64,000 nt of DNA from Chondrosia reniformis. Lineage: Eukaryota > Porifera > Demospongiae > Chondrillida > Chondrillidae. Below, in pieces: positions 37,199-49,966 of the stretch. The notes below the pieces were generated by a model. It made no database searches, was not told the origin of the DNA, and worked only from the letters and a program-made list of their open reading frames with translations. Each line of letters begins with the position of its first letter. The first letter of the stretch is position 1. The stretch lies in assembly GCA_947172415.1 (NCBI GenBank), contig OX359192.1:2544501-2608500 (forward strand), in the 5' to 3' direction. Made by a program: the position numbers and the translations under genes.

Positions 37199-39112
37199 AA
37201 GTGAATTGAAAATTGTTTTCCGCAGGAAAGTTTAAAGTCGTTCTTGTTGTAATTTTGAGACGATGGACGTTATCCTAACGCCCAACCTCGATCTCGGGGC
37301 GCTTGACCAAGGAAAATATTAAAGCCACTTTTACGCATCGAGTAAGTTGTCTACATTAAAATGTCAACAGTCGTTCGATGCCTCACTGTTGGCCCTTTAG
37401 GCTGTAGGGTAAGATGGTCTTCTAGCCCGTTTGTAACTTTATCTACACTCGACACAAATTTTGATATGGGCCTAAATAAACGGGAAAAATTTCTTTGACA
37501 CACCTTTAAGCAATTATGTGCGTGGGCAACCTCAATCCGACTCCCCTAAGCGACGGAAACAATTAACCTCGCTATACCATTCGGTAATAACATACCTTTG
37601 TAAAGGATGCACATCAAGCAGCTGGCTAGTGGAACACACTGAAATCTGTACATGTTCTCAGATGATTACTAGAGGCTTTAATGTATAATCTACAGAGATA
37701 AAATAGAAATCAGAAATGCTCTAATTTAATTGGTGTACTGTATATATGTTACAACCCGTTTCGTAACTTCTAACCAGTTTCGATACGGGTTAGGTTGGGA
37801 AACGGGTCGTAACATATATGTATATTAATTTAGTCTGATGAAATCAGACCCTTTCATTGCGCAATCACCGCTTCAGTAATCACACAGTCGATAAGGTCAG
37901 ACTAGCTGCTATATATAATTCAAATAGAATAGATTATCTGTTGAAAGGATCACCTTCGACTTTTAGAGCGTCTAAAGACGTAGTTCTATTGTCTCTTCTT
38001 TGCTGTCAGACGTTTCGACCCTGAAGGGTCAGTGATATGTCTGCTTTTATAGTCACTTCATCGATGACGTCAAAGGGTTTCCAAGGCGCTAACAGCCTTA
38101 TATGGTTTTCATTTGCCGATTACGTTGATGGCTTCATGTTACGGAAAGAACTATATCTCAGATATGTAGCTAAAATTGATAAGTGTCTTATACAACTAAT
38201 TTGATATACGTACTTTTTACTTTATATACCTTTCACCAATCATTAAGCTGGTAGCAGCACCCACAGACTATACCCATGATCTGCATCTATTGAAGGGTAC
38301 AGTGTTGATTTCATATCATTGAATATATCAATTACAAATGGGAAAGGTTGACCACTCAATGAATTTGAATTTTAAACACTGTCATGAATGAAGTTAAACA
38401 AGTTTAAACAAATTTGGCCTACAGCCATAACATTTTAGGACTTAGGACACAAATGGTGAAGGGGATAAAGCAATTATAATATATTTTACCCACCAATAAT
38501 GATTTAGTATACTTTTATGACGTCGGGTTCCATGATCTATACTTTATACTTTTATGTTCCATGATCTACAGCCTGATTATGAGTTGCTAGATCTATGTAC
38601 ATCCCAAAAATGTCAAGGTCACACATGTATATAGGGGTTAGCCACAGCAATAATCTGTAGATATATGAAGGGCATATATTAACTATACAGGCAATCTCTC
38701 ATGTATAACATATTCCTTGTACAGTGCTACATGAGGCAAAATAGTTGTAGTGTTTGAGCTTAAAGTGTTGTACACACTTTTGAAAATGTCACAAAACGTA
38801 ATTAAATCTGTTCTGATGTACTAAAGGAATTCTAATAAGGTAATTCAGAACTTGATTAAGTGGACAGTTTTCTCAGTTAATTTATAAGACATAGGAAGGT
38901 TTGTAATTCTGATTAAATTAGGTTAGATTCACTTGTGAACATCTTAATTAGTTGTTTATAATTTATGAGACATACTGTAGGGAAGAGGAAGGTTTGTGGT
39001 GATTGAATTAGGTATGATTCACTTGTGGGAAGCCCCTACTATTCACAACACTAACATTAGCAAGGTCTCCTATTGTCTCTATTATTGTTCAGTACCAAAT
39101 TTTATTTATAAT
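37199..39112. other. Gene-poor stretch with hairpins
   Basis: Contains a hairpin at about 37748-37822 (GTTACGACCCGTTTC-type arms) and a GACCCTGAAGGGTC palindrome with adjoining TTTCG at 38012-38030. A block at 38094-38150 (GTTTTCATTTGCCGATTACGT) also occurs at 3109. The rest, 38160-39110, shows no exon or recognised repeat. Confidence 0.4.
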
Positions 39113-39870
39113 CAGGGAGTACGGTAGTACTCCCTATGTAGGGATGACACGGTTTTTTTTCGTTTTCCCCATACATTGGTATAGGAGCGAAATCCCGAAA
39201 TAGGCCGAAAATCGACAAAACAAGGCTATGTATAGCTAAATATACAATATACATACTCTAAATAGACCTTAAAAGCAAGCGAATATGTCCCGCTGGCGAA
39301 ATAATAAACTTTAAAAATTCCCATTTTCGTCTTCTTCATATTCTTCTTCTTCTTATTCTTCGTCAGCCATAACTAAAAAACTATATAAGCTTTTGGACTA
39401 ATTGTTACACGAAACTACTGCAAATTTTCCGAGCTGTATTCTTTTGTAGAAGCGAGAGCGATAACGCTATTATTGAGCATGGCGGTTTTCATGACCCTAG
39501 AGTCAAGGCCTCAATAAAGTCGCCATTTTAATGACGTCTTAATCAGTCGAAGATTGCGAAACCAAAATGATTTTAATTATACGAATCTAATTCCTAGCCC
39601 ATGCTCCATAAAAAGTACAGAAACTAGAAATATTAAAAATTTTCTACAAAAATAGTGAAGATGTAGGGATGGCATAAAAAGTAGAGAAACAAGAAAGGGA
39701 TGTTACACAGTGAAGCATTAGCTATACATGAATCCTACAAGCAAGGGTGTTGTATGATTCATGCACAGCTAATGCTTCACTGTGTAACATCCCTTTCTTG
39801 TTTCTCTACTTTTTATGCCATCCCTACATCTTCACTATTTTTGTAGAAAATTTTTAATATTTCTAGTATA
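39113..39870 (+). mobile_element. Hairpin-tipped MITE, left copy
   Basis: Begins with the GTACGGTAGTAC terminal palindrome. Its body is the reverse complement of 40800-41350, and it ends with a hairpin of about 100-bp arms (39660-39865, containing GAAACAAGAAAGGGATGTTA and its complement). Confidence 0.75.
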
Positions 39871-39873
39871 ATA

Positions 39874-39987
39874 ATATTTTTTGACCTTTTGTACTTCAGT
39901 GTATATAACTGGTTGAATCTCTACCGGAGGCTTTCTTCTTCTTCTTTGATCTTCTTCTGGAAATTTCAAATCTGCATACAATATCTC
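39874..39987 (-). pseudogene. Copy of the ITIM tail exon, stop codon lost
   Basis: Encodes EILYADLKFPEED and VIYTEVQKVKK like the receptor E last exon, behind a TAG acceptor. The MITE inserted at its 3' end replaces the TAA stop, so the frame continues into the element. No matching upstream receptor exons are adjacent. Confidence 0.65.
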
Positions 39988-40464
39988 CTAAATGTACAAT
40001 ACATGCATATACAGTACTAGTGTTAAAGTGTGTTAACCACCCTACCACTTAGATAATATGAGATAAGTAAACATCTAATAGATAACAGATAAGTGAGGAG
40101 AGATAAAAAGTGATATTGCACAATAAAGGATACAGAGAATGGTCCATATATATACACGTATACGTACGTATATACACATATTCACTGAACTACTATACTA
40201 AGGGAATATTTGACTGCATTATATGCACTTGTGTCAGGAGGAGGGGTGGGACTGTGTGGGGGTGTGTTTGCACTCTATGAAGCACAAGTGTGTTTGTATA
40301 CATTCCACTGTATCCAGTACAACAATTGTAAATTCTTGAAATTTGTGTTGACACCAAGCAGGTGTGCAATTATTAAACTAGATGACAGGGTTTACCCCAT
40401 TATGAAGTGAAATATATTAAACATAAAGTAAGTTAGTCCAATACCACTCCATACAGGGATACCC

Positions 40465-40570
40465 TCTACACTTGATATATAAAGGGATACCCTCTACACT
40501 TGATATATAAAGGGATACCCTCTACACTGCACTTGATATATAAAGGGATACCCTCTACACTTGATATAGA
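40465..40570. repeat. 28-bp minisatellite
   Basis: About four units of GGGATACCCTCTACACTTGA plus TATATAAA; the same array is at 53603-53715, and a single unit is at 43395-43420. Confidence 0.85.
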
Positions 40571-40571
40571 G

Positions 40572-41350
40572 AACAATAAAAATTTTCTACAAAAATAGTG
40601 AAGATGTAGGGATGGCACAAAAAGCATAGAAACAAGAAAGGGATGTTACACAGTGAAGCATTAGCTATATATGCACGAATCATACAACACCCTTGCTTGT
40701 AGGATTCATGCATAGCTAATGCTTCACTGTGTAACATCCCTTTCTTGTTTCTATGCTTTTTGTGCCATCCCTACATCTTCACTATTTTTGTAGAAAATTT
40801 TTATTGTTCTCTAGTTTCTGTACTTTTTATGGAGCATAAGCTAGGAATTCGTTGTATTTTAAACCACTTTGGTTTCGCAATCTTCGACTGATTATGACGT
40901 CATTAAAATGGCGAATTTATTGAGGTCTTGACTCTTGAGCCATGAAAACTGTCATACTCAATAATAGCGTTATCGCTCTCGCTTCTACAAAAGAATACAG
41001 CTCGGAAAATTTAGAGTAATTTCGATTAAGAAGTAGTCCGAAGGCTTATTTCGTTTTTTAGTTACAGCGGGCGAAGAAGATGAAGAAGAAGATGAAGAAG
41101 ATGAAGAAGAAGATGAAGAAGAAGAAAACGAAAATGGGAGATTTCAAAGTTCGTTCGTTTGTCAACGATACACGGTCGCTTGCCTTCAAGGCCAATTTAT
41201 AGCATGTTTGTTCTATATTCAGCTCTACATAGTCTCGTTTTGGCGATTTTCAGCCTAATTCGGAATTTCGCTCCTATACCAATGTATGGGGAAAACGAAA
41301 CAACCCGTACCATCCCTACATAGAGAGTACTACCGTACTCTCTGATAAGG
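40572..41350 (-). mobile_element. Hairpin-tipped MITE, right copy
   Basis: Inverse of the element at 39113-39870. A hairpin (40575-40805) is followed by a body with a GAAGAAGAT-rich tract (41070-41125), ending in the terminal palindrome. It is nearly identical to 53720-54482. Confidence 0.75.
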
Positions 41351-42696
41351 TAGAAAATCTATAGCTATTCATCTTCCAATACCTTCCACCTGTTCATTGT
41401 CCTCACTGTAGGAAGTTGCTAGTCCATCAGAAGACAATGGATGTGTACACTTAATAGTACATGTGACATTGTCTAACTCCACCTATGCCAGTAAACCACT
41501 TACATGTCGTCGTCTTGACTGATATGAGTATTAGTAGAGTGTTTGTATATAACCCCATGGGCTCGTGTAACATTAAACATGTGCCAGCCAGTGCTAAAAG
41601 CTGTCAAAATTTCATGAACTGCAATTTGGTAATGAGAAACTCTAGTATAACAACACTATCAGTACTATATAACTACTACTATATACTATATAAAGTATTA
41701 TCAGTCAATTTTCAACTTTATGTCTTTCAGCACCTGTGCAAACTTAATAATGTGTAGTATAATGTGTAGTGTAGTTGTTAATGGTGTATTGACTATTTGA
41801 ACACTGTTTACAATACAACTTCCCTTGGTTATATAATCATTGCACTGGTTAACCATACTCTACAAATTGATTTTCTGTAAAATACTTGTTTCAATTAATA
41901 TAATAACATGTATGGTTAATTGACTTTCAAAATGGATATTTCTGTTTCATTCTTAAAACCACTAATTTCTATTGAATGTGAACACAAGTTGCATCTGATA
42001 AACATGTTCTGTAAACACAACAACACATGGAACACGCACATTCGATTTAATTCATAGCTTCTTCAGATGCTGTTGATTAAGAGCTATACGAATACATTGG
42101 ATCAATTAAAGTGAAACGGCAATTCTCTTTTCAATGCTATATGGAAACTGTTGAGTTTTACTTTAATACATGAAAATCTTGGCAAGTTATATTTAAATTG
42201 AATTCCCAATAGTATTCTATTTAATGCACTCCTTTCCCACTGTGTTAGGGAAATAGTAGGAAACTATTTCCTGTCAACATGTTCACAGTCTGCATGTTCC
42301 AGTCTGCATGTTCCAGTTCATTGGGAGAACAGAGTGTGCCGACCAAAATGTACAGACCTTATATGGAAATGCTGTGGAGTTGTGCACTATATATATTGAA
42401 TATATTACTCTAATGGAAAAGTATGTATTTTCAAATTAATTACATTCTAATGTTAGTTTTGTCCACAGCAAAATGCTTGTAATATTGAGCAAGCAGTTTT
42501 AATTTCATATAAAACTTGAACTTCTGAATTTGAATAATGTTTTCAGTGCATTATATATCCATAACCATTCTATGTATCTACTCCATCAATAAGTGTTAAA
42601 TTTACATGACATGTGAATGTATGAACAAATAAATATACAATACTCATAAATGAGTTTACTAAAGTAAATCAGTTAAAAGGGATGAAATGATCAAGT
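41351..42696. other. Segmentally duplicated non-coding DNA
   Basis: From about 42000 onward it matches 52290-53020 directly. No exon was supported in 41351-42696; the 90-codon frame at 41485 has no recognisable features. Confidence 0.45.
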
Positions 42697-44296
42697 TTAT
42701 TTTTTGACCTTTTGTACTTCAGTGTATATAACTGGTTGAATCTCTACCGGAGGCTTTCTTCTTCTTTGATCTTCTTCTGGAAATTTCAAATCTGCATACA
42801 ATATCCCCTAAATGTACAAATATATATACAGTACTAGTGTGAAAGTGTGCAAATCACCTGACCACTTAGATAATATGAGATAAGTGAACATCTAATTAGA
42901 TAACATACATAGATAAGTGAGGAGAGATAACAAGTGATATTGCACAATAAAGGATACAGAGAATTTTATTCAAGCAAGATACTGAATGATGCAATGTAAC
43001 CCTTAAGACTATATTATTGAAGTATTGAGAAATCCACTTTAGGCAATTTCATTAATAATGATATCTTGAATATCAGATGTACAGTACATCCACCTACCCC
43101 CAGGTGTGTATATAGGTAATTACTAGTGAACTTGTGTTAAGCTAATATATATACACATATTCACTGAACTACTATACTAAGGGATATAGTGCACTTGTGT
43201 CAGGAGGAGGGGGTGGGACTGTGGGTGTGTTTGTGTACATTCCACTGTATCCAGTACAACAATTTGTAAATTTTTGAAATTGTGTTGACACCAAGCAGGT
43301 GTGTAATTATTAAACTAGCTGACAGGGTTTACCCCATTATGAAGTGAAATATATTAAACAAGAAGTTACCTAATACCCCACCACCCCATACAGGGGATAC
43401 CCTCTACACTTGATATATAAAGAGAAGAGGAGAGAAGAGAAGAGACTGAGGAGCTCATGTGTATACTTTGAGTGTCTCTGTATGCCTTATATGGAAGACA
43501 AGTATTGAAAGAAGAAAGACTGTTGGAGAAGATGATAAACTGAGACATGCACAAGTAGTGGCTATCTACTACAAGTATTGCTATTTGAGAGTCTCAAGGA
43601 TATAGCAGAGATTATAAACAAGAGACCATATATGGACATACAGGATATACCTATACCACCTATAACTACCAGAGATCGACTGACATACCACTTAAGTGAG
43701 TAGAATGTACTAGTAATAGAGTTAGTTATTTGGTATGGATACAGTATAATGAAATTTATGACATCCCATTAACATGCAGTATTAGCTACATTATACATAT
43801 GTACTAACATTAGCACAATTAGGAGTGAGTACATTAGTATATAGGTACAGTCTATTTGATAGACCGAAACTGGTACAGATTACCTCATATAGAATACATT
43901 CAGTTGCTATGACTACTCGTAATGCAACTGTTCACCTCTCTGGTTGTGTTGGACTTTCTGTCACGTATCACAACAGATTCAACTGGTATAGTTCTCTTCT
44001 CCTCATTGAGCTGGTTGTCACTGTTTGAGTTTCCATTTGATTCAGTTGGCCGATCACGAATAACTACTGCATACATTGACTCTATCGGCTTCTGCTCGCT
44101 TTCAGTTGTGAAATGAACATCATCATTACTGAAGGGTTAAAAGAGAGTAGTTCTGTAAGAGTGAATATTGAGAGAAGCTTGTTTGTGTAAATCTGTATGT
44201 ATGAATGTTCACTACCACTGCTGATGATGCACTTTTAAGGAGTTGGGAAAGTAAAACAAATTCCTATATAGGTTTGAAGGCAAGCCTATTTAATCA

Positions 44297-44335
<39 letters not shown>

Positions 44336-46804
44336 ATTCTTTTCTCCTTTCTTCATTAGCTTTATTCTACTTACTCCTTTTTCAGTTCTGTGTATGAAAA
44401 GATGTTGCAAGTGTAAAGATGTCATATAACAATATCATAATATTGCAATTGAAGTTGCACTAACCATTCTTCCTCCTCCGGAGGTAAAAAAGTACAATAA
44501 TCAGTATCATTAAGATGAGGAGGAGAATTACTACAATCACTCCTACAATAGCTCCAATGATAGCTAGTGTTGTATCTTCAGACACATGATCGGAATTAGC
44601 TGTATACATATACATGTATAATGACCATTTATAAAATAAAGTCATTAATATTTAATTGAGAAGAATGTTCTACTAAATTAATTAATATTATACGTAGGAA
44701 CTTACATGGTAAATGAGTCACACTTAATTCCAACTGAAATGGAGTACTCTCCCCAACACTGTTCATAGCACTCACATTAATGTTATAAGTCTCTCCAATA
44801 GTCACTGTAAGATCTCAGATGAGCTGAGAGAAAGGTCATGTTGAAACTATAGTTTCCTCCAGAAATCTCCACCTGTCAACATTTAAAGTTACATCAACAA
44901 ATTTTATATATTCATTGCCTACGTTCTGTACTCACAGTATAGCTAGTAACATTCTGTCCTCCATCAGTCAGCAGTACAACATCCACTGATAGAATAGTCA
45001 GTGAGAGTGCTTCAACTGATACACTCTCAATAATAGGAACTACATAACAGACAAATACTCATATACCTCACTATACACTACATGGAACTACATCTCACAT
45101 ACCTGAGTCAGGTGTAGTAAAGGTACTGGCTGCTGGAGGACTCACTCCATATTCATTCTCAGCTACTATTTCCACTCCATATTGAGTGCTGTGTTGAAGG
45201 TTAGTCAGTGACAGAGTAGTCACATTTGATGTAGTGAATGAGAGAGTGACAGTGTTGTTGATGTGATGTTGATGGAGTACTTGAGTGGTTGATCAGTTCC
45301 TCCATTATCGGATGGTGGGCTCCAACTGATAGTAGCTGAGAATGGACTTACATCTTCAAATGTGATATTATGTGGAGCAGACGGTGGAGCTATGGAATCA
45401 TATTAATCGATTAACATTGCTATTTCTGTATCACCTCAATCAACTCACCTAACACATTCAAGTGTGTTGCTATGGTAACACTTCCTGCTTCATTAGTCAC
45501 TGTACAAGTGTAGTTTCCACTATCTTTACTTCTATTCAGAGAAGAGACAGTTAAGATGGATCCATTCACTCCTTCTGTGATCTCCACTCCATCTCTCTCA
45601 AACACATAACTACTAGGTGGAGGGTTGGCAGCTGATGGAGTACAGTTGAATGTGAATACCTCTGTAAAAACAACATTCTGCACTTTAGAGTGTACAGCAA
45701 ATTCTGGGAAATCTATCAAAATAGGAAAATGTATTGTATACTTTTAATATAGAATACAAAGAATACTAACTCACAGTACACATCCAAGTTGACAACAGCT
45801 GTATCACTTCCTGCTGTAGTAGTCACATTTACTGTAGTAGTCACATTTACTGTGTAAGATCCACTGTCAGTACGATTAACATTTTCTATTGTAAAGCTAG
45901 ATGTTCCATTACCAGATCCAATATTAACAGTAATCCTGCCATCTTGTACAGTAACTTCATCTTTAGTTATAACAATATTACTACTCACTGGAAATGGATT
46001 ACCAGTTATAGTTAGAGGAGTAGTGAAGGATGTTCCTTCTATAGCAGTCTCGTTTGTGATGGGTGGAGTGATGGATGGAGGAACTATATATAGGAAATGC
46101 CAAGGAGGCAAATAAAGAGGACAGTAAACTTACTTGACCATATATACGTGTATACACCATTAATGTTATATAGCACGGTTCGGCTATATAACAAACTGAT
46201 GTGATAACTCACAAATAACATTTAGAATTATGTCAGGAGAACATTGAGTTAGCAAGGCAAAGTTACATCTCAATCTACTTCCATTGTTATCTCTAGTCAC
46301 TGGTCCAAATGTGTACATCACTCCATTTTCTATAGACATACGCCTTATCATGTCACTGAAAGCAGTGTTTCCATCTAATTGAAGCACAATAGCATCACCA
46401 GTGGGGTCATCCACAGTGGACCCTGTATAGCTGCAAGTAAGTGATAATTCATGCCCTACATTTATTTTAACGGTTCCATTTGGACTTATCTTTTGACACA
46501 GAGTACCTGATGGGAATTAAGTATAAATATACGTGCTTCAATAACCAGCTAGAGATCACAATTTAACAATAGACAGTATCTTTTATTTGACTTAAGATTC
46601 TTGATAAACGTGCGAGAAGTTGCATAAACAATGTACAGATGAAGAATTTTACTTTTTGGGAGTAAGGGCATTTTGACTGCAATAAGTTTATAAAAGTGGA
46701 ACTACAACCATTTTGCTCGAATTTCAGATATAATCAAATTGTCAATCATATTGAATACCTGAAGTTAACATAACGAACAGGACTGGTAATAAATGACACC
46801 TCAT
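42697..46804 (-). pseudogene. Receptor E: three-Ig, two-FN3 receptor with triple ITIM-type tail; ectodomain frameshifted
   Basis: Exons: signal 46759-46804 (MRCHLLPVLFVMLTS), Ig1 46213-46506, Ig2 45775-46083, Ig3 45449-45712, FN3a 45103-45389, FN3b 44936-45039 and 44706-44872, TM 44465-44599, mini-exon 44375-44387, tail 43936-44128 and last exon 42697-42807. Ig3 has the classic DSGNYTC; Ig2 has DSGSYTV with no cysteines. Against G, FN3a has two extra bases leading to a stop, and the second FN3b exon lacks 20 bases, so the reference sequence cannot make the whole protein. Tail exons remain open and join perfectly in phase. They carry SMYAVV, ILYADL and VIYTEV, all fitting the ITIM form [SIVL]xYxx[IVL], the last two 25 residues apart. 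Ig2 has an 18-bp tandem duplication (VNVTTT twice). Confidence 0.75.
44300..44333. repeat. (TC)n microsatellite
   Basis: Pure CT dinucleotide run in the intron before the receptor E tail; a shorter version is at 55246-55270 in the paralogous position. Confidence 0.9.
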
Positions 46805-46932
46805 CCTTCGAATTCTGCAACTGCTAGAATTGGCAACACTATATAAGTCCACGCGTGCGGTTTCATTTCATTAATATGTACCGTAATTCGGGAAATTTTT
46901 ACACACGAAAAATTTCCCGAATTACAGTAATC
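46805..46932. promoter_or_regulatory. Bidirectional promoter of receptor E and gene F1, with perfect hairpin
   Basis: Only 128 bp separate the divergent start codons. A TATATAAG box lies near 46839. An 18-bp perfect inverted repeat GTAATTCGGGAAATTTTT (46883-46900) with its complement (46908-46925) and a 7-nt loop lies just upstream of the F1 ATG. The same arrangement is preserved at 58907-59034. Confidence 0.6.
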
Positions 46933-47812
46933 ATGCTTTCACCTAGCTTTCTCCTAATCCTCGGAACTGGTTTGTTTGTCTGTATATCGAATGGTAAGTT
47001 TAAGGTATATACAAACAAATTATAACTAGGTTTTAATTCTTTGACGGCCCAAGATAAGTCTGTCCTAAATTTATTCATATATTCAGAGATTGGTACTGAA
47101 CTGTTTATCTAGGGTAGATTGTATTACTACACGTCATAAACTGGTCCACAAAATAGTTAAAAGGGGTAATATCCGGGAAATGAATGAAAATAAAACTTCT
47201 CGTTAAAATTGTAGGCCTGTGCCTACGCTGCTTAACATGCTAACAAATATTTTTTTCTATATAGGCCAAGAGAATGTTACTTTTACAGAGTATCCAAAAG
47301 AGAATATAACTGTTTTGGAAGGAGGAAGTCATAGTTCTTCATGTATTGCCATATCAAATAGCTCCAGGATAAATATCCTTTGGTATCTTAATGACAAGTT
47401 TGGTAATGAAAGCATTATTGCTATTTCCCAAAGACTATTAGATGGAACAATGGCTCAAGTTGGTGATGATTATCGCGGTGCTCTTACACACAAAATACTG
47501 GAATGGAGCTACTCTTCATTGTGCGGCTAGAGGAGGCCTGATTAATCAGCCAAAGCCATTTCCTGTGATAGCAGTAACTGGTAGGTGTGATTTACAGAGC
47601 TGTGTGGAGTAGACTAAAATATAGTTTATATATATACTCATGCATACAGTATAGTATGACACTTTGCAATGATTATACGTGACTTCAACATTGATTTTTG
47701 ATTCATCATAACATATGCTCTTTCCTGTGTTTATGTAGATGGGGGCCGCATTACAAGTTTGACTAGTCTCTGGGTTTTTGGGCTATTGCTTATTGTTGTT
47801 ATAGTTCATTGA
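46933..47812 (+). CDS. Gene F1: single-Ig surface protein, probably GPI-anchored; frameshifted
   Basis: Exon 1, 46933-46993, is a signal peptide (MLSPSFLLILGTGLFVCISN). Exon 2, 47265-47580, is one Ig domain, with Cys in GGSHSSSCIA, Trp in INILWYL and the second Cys in GATLHCAARGG. The second half is in the +1 frame relative to the first: the exon is one base longer than a multiple of three, with the shift lying around the ACACAC run near 47490. Exon 3, 47739-47812, in phase 1, encodes DGGRITSLTSLWVFGLLLIV plus VIVH and stops. A small-residue site, short spacer and terminal hydrophobic stretch with no basic tail suggest a GPI signal; a minimal TM anchor is the alternative. Pseudogene, allele or assembly error cannot be separated here. 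Confidence 0.55.
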
Positions 47813-48179
47813 AGAATACAGTTCAAGGCATTTTAGTTCATCTAATCCATAATTGTGTTTATTTTACAGTTAAAAGTAATAACATTTGCATCATTTGTAT
47901 AAGTGAGATAGGCAATAACAACAATTTTTTTATAGCAACAATTATAAAGACATCATTCAGTCCTATATATTTTGAAAACTGAATGTTACTCGATTTTGCA
48001 ATGAATGGATGTGTACATCTAGATTTGTATTCATATCATGATATGTACAGTAAATATACGTATGTATAGCCTATACTGTATGAATGTGAAGTGTACATAT
48101 ATTTATGTATAGGATTATGTAGAACTTGTAAATAAGCACAACCAATTGCAAAGATTACATACTGGAATACATACATACA

Positions 48180-49966
48180 TTAAGGCAGGAGATACTTAGC
48201 TAATGGGGAGGCATTATCTACAGTATACAGTTACTAGGGATCACAACGGAAGTATATTAAGATGCTGGTTTGTACTGTTGCCAGTTAAGATTCAGTATTC
48301 TGCTGACATACTTCCAAATGTTGTTGGTGAGTTATTGAATAAGTTTGTTATGTAGCTGAACTGGAATACAACGTGCTTGTATGGTGACTAATAAAGTAGG
48401 GAGTGTTACCATAGTGACATGCCTGAATGTGTTGGGTATGTCCTCTTTGTATGTACATTCTTCCTTTAAGTTCTAGCATGTCTCAATCTCAATCTCAATA
48501 AGGTCCTCCAAGTGTTCCACAAGACATCACATCTGATGATGTTGGTCCATTCAGTGTCACTCTAAGTTGGGAGGTACCATCTGATGATGGAGGAACTAGT
48601 CAACCTCTCTCCTACACTGTCAGAGTGATAAATGACACTATCAACCTGTCCTTCAGTACAACTTCTGAATCAATTGACCTTAACTATGGATGATGGAATA
48701 TGGCACAGTTCAATGTATAGTGTAAGAGTAGTAGCTGAGAATGAATATGGAGTGAGTCCTCCAGCAGCCAGTACCTTTACTACACCTGACTCAGGTATGT
48801 GAGATGTAGTTCCATGTAGTGTATAGTGAGGTATATGAGTATTTGTCTGTTATGTAGTTCCTATTATTGAGAGTGTATCAGTTGAAGCACTCTCACTGAC
48901 TATTCTATCAGTGGATGTTGTACTACTGACTGACGGAGGACAGAATGTTTCTAGCTATACTGTGAGTACAATGAATATCCCTACGTAGGCAATGAATGTT
49001 AATTTCAGTTAGGTATATATAATATATATAAATATTACAGTATATATAATAATACATTTGAATTTTGTTTATGTAAATGTTCCTAAAATGTTGACAGGTG
49101 GAGATTTCTGGAGGAAACTGTAGTTTCAACATGACCTCTCTTTCAGCACATCTAAGATCTTACAGTGTCATGTTAGTAGACATATTAACTATTGGAGAGA
49201 CTTATAACATTAATGTGAGTGCTATGAACAGTGTTGGGGAGAGTACTCCATTTCAGTTGGAATTAAGTGTGACTCATTTACCATGTAAGTTTATTGTTTT
49301 CAGTAGAATACCTTTAAATATACCTTTTGAATGGATCATCTGTTGATGTTTTAATTACTGATATCCACGTACGTATGGCTTGTCAAATGGTGAAATAATT
49401 TTTATGTGTGTGTATATATGATATATAAGATTGTCTAAGATGAATTGTAAATATAAGTAGATACATACATGTACAGCTAATTCTGTGTCTGAAGATTCAC
49501 TGATACAAGCCATTGTTGGAGGAATTGTTGGAGTAGTTGTTATAAGTTTCCTACTCATCTCTATCATACTGATCATTGTATTTTACTATCAGAAGAAAAG
49601 TGGTTAGTATTATATATATATATGATATGATGATATATAATCAGTTATTAGATTGTGAACTTTTGAGGATTAACAGCAGGAAAATTAGTAATAATAAAAA
49701 AGCAATATAGAATGTTCTTCATCAGCTGTACATGTAATACTGGAGTGAACTGCTACATAAAGTGATCAGTGAGAAATTTACTTAAGTGTATTGCTATTAT
49801 TATTTTTAGTTTTCCTGCTATAGGTACTATATGTAGTAATGAGGTTCTATGACACTATAGTACTCTGTTTTCCTATGAAGAACTAAATGAACTACATTTT
49901 ATACTTTAGATGTTCCTACGGATTGCAATTCACAGCATGTTTCATATGAAGAGATTGAGATGGAAT
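48180..49966 (+). pseudogene. Receptor F2: decayed paralogue of receptor G, opposite strand
   Basis: Pieces in order: relic 3' half of Ig1 (48205-48326, TRDHNGSILRC), the last 45 bp of Ig3 (about 48395-48440), FN3a 48503-48794 (frameshift; stop after DLNYG, then MDDGIWHSSMYSVRVVAENE), FN3b 48858-48961 and 49098-49284, TM 49477-49602 and tail 49910-49966. The tail contains HVSYEEIEM but ends early because the CAA of receptor G is TAA here. No signal exon or Ig2 remains. A dead copy, though FN3b to tail is still open. Confidence 0.65.

Noticed and set aside
40210-40410. 66-codon frame starting MTALYALVSGGG, identical at 53358-53558
   Set aside because: Identity reflects the recent segmental duplication; the third copy near 43190 is frameshifted and deleted, so there is no sign of coding constraint.
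40555-40737. 60-codon frame over the hairpin of the MITE (also 53703-53885)
   Set aside because: Palindromic sequence gives mirrored frames on both strands; non-coding element.
43480-43700. Plus-strand stretch with a 40-codon open frame (LLQVLLFESLKDIAEII) near the E tail
   Set aside because: No acceptor or partner exon could be found, and it lies in the E tail intron on the opposite strand; insufficient support.
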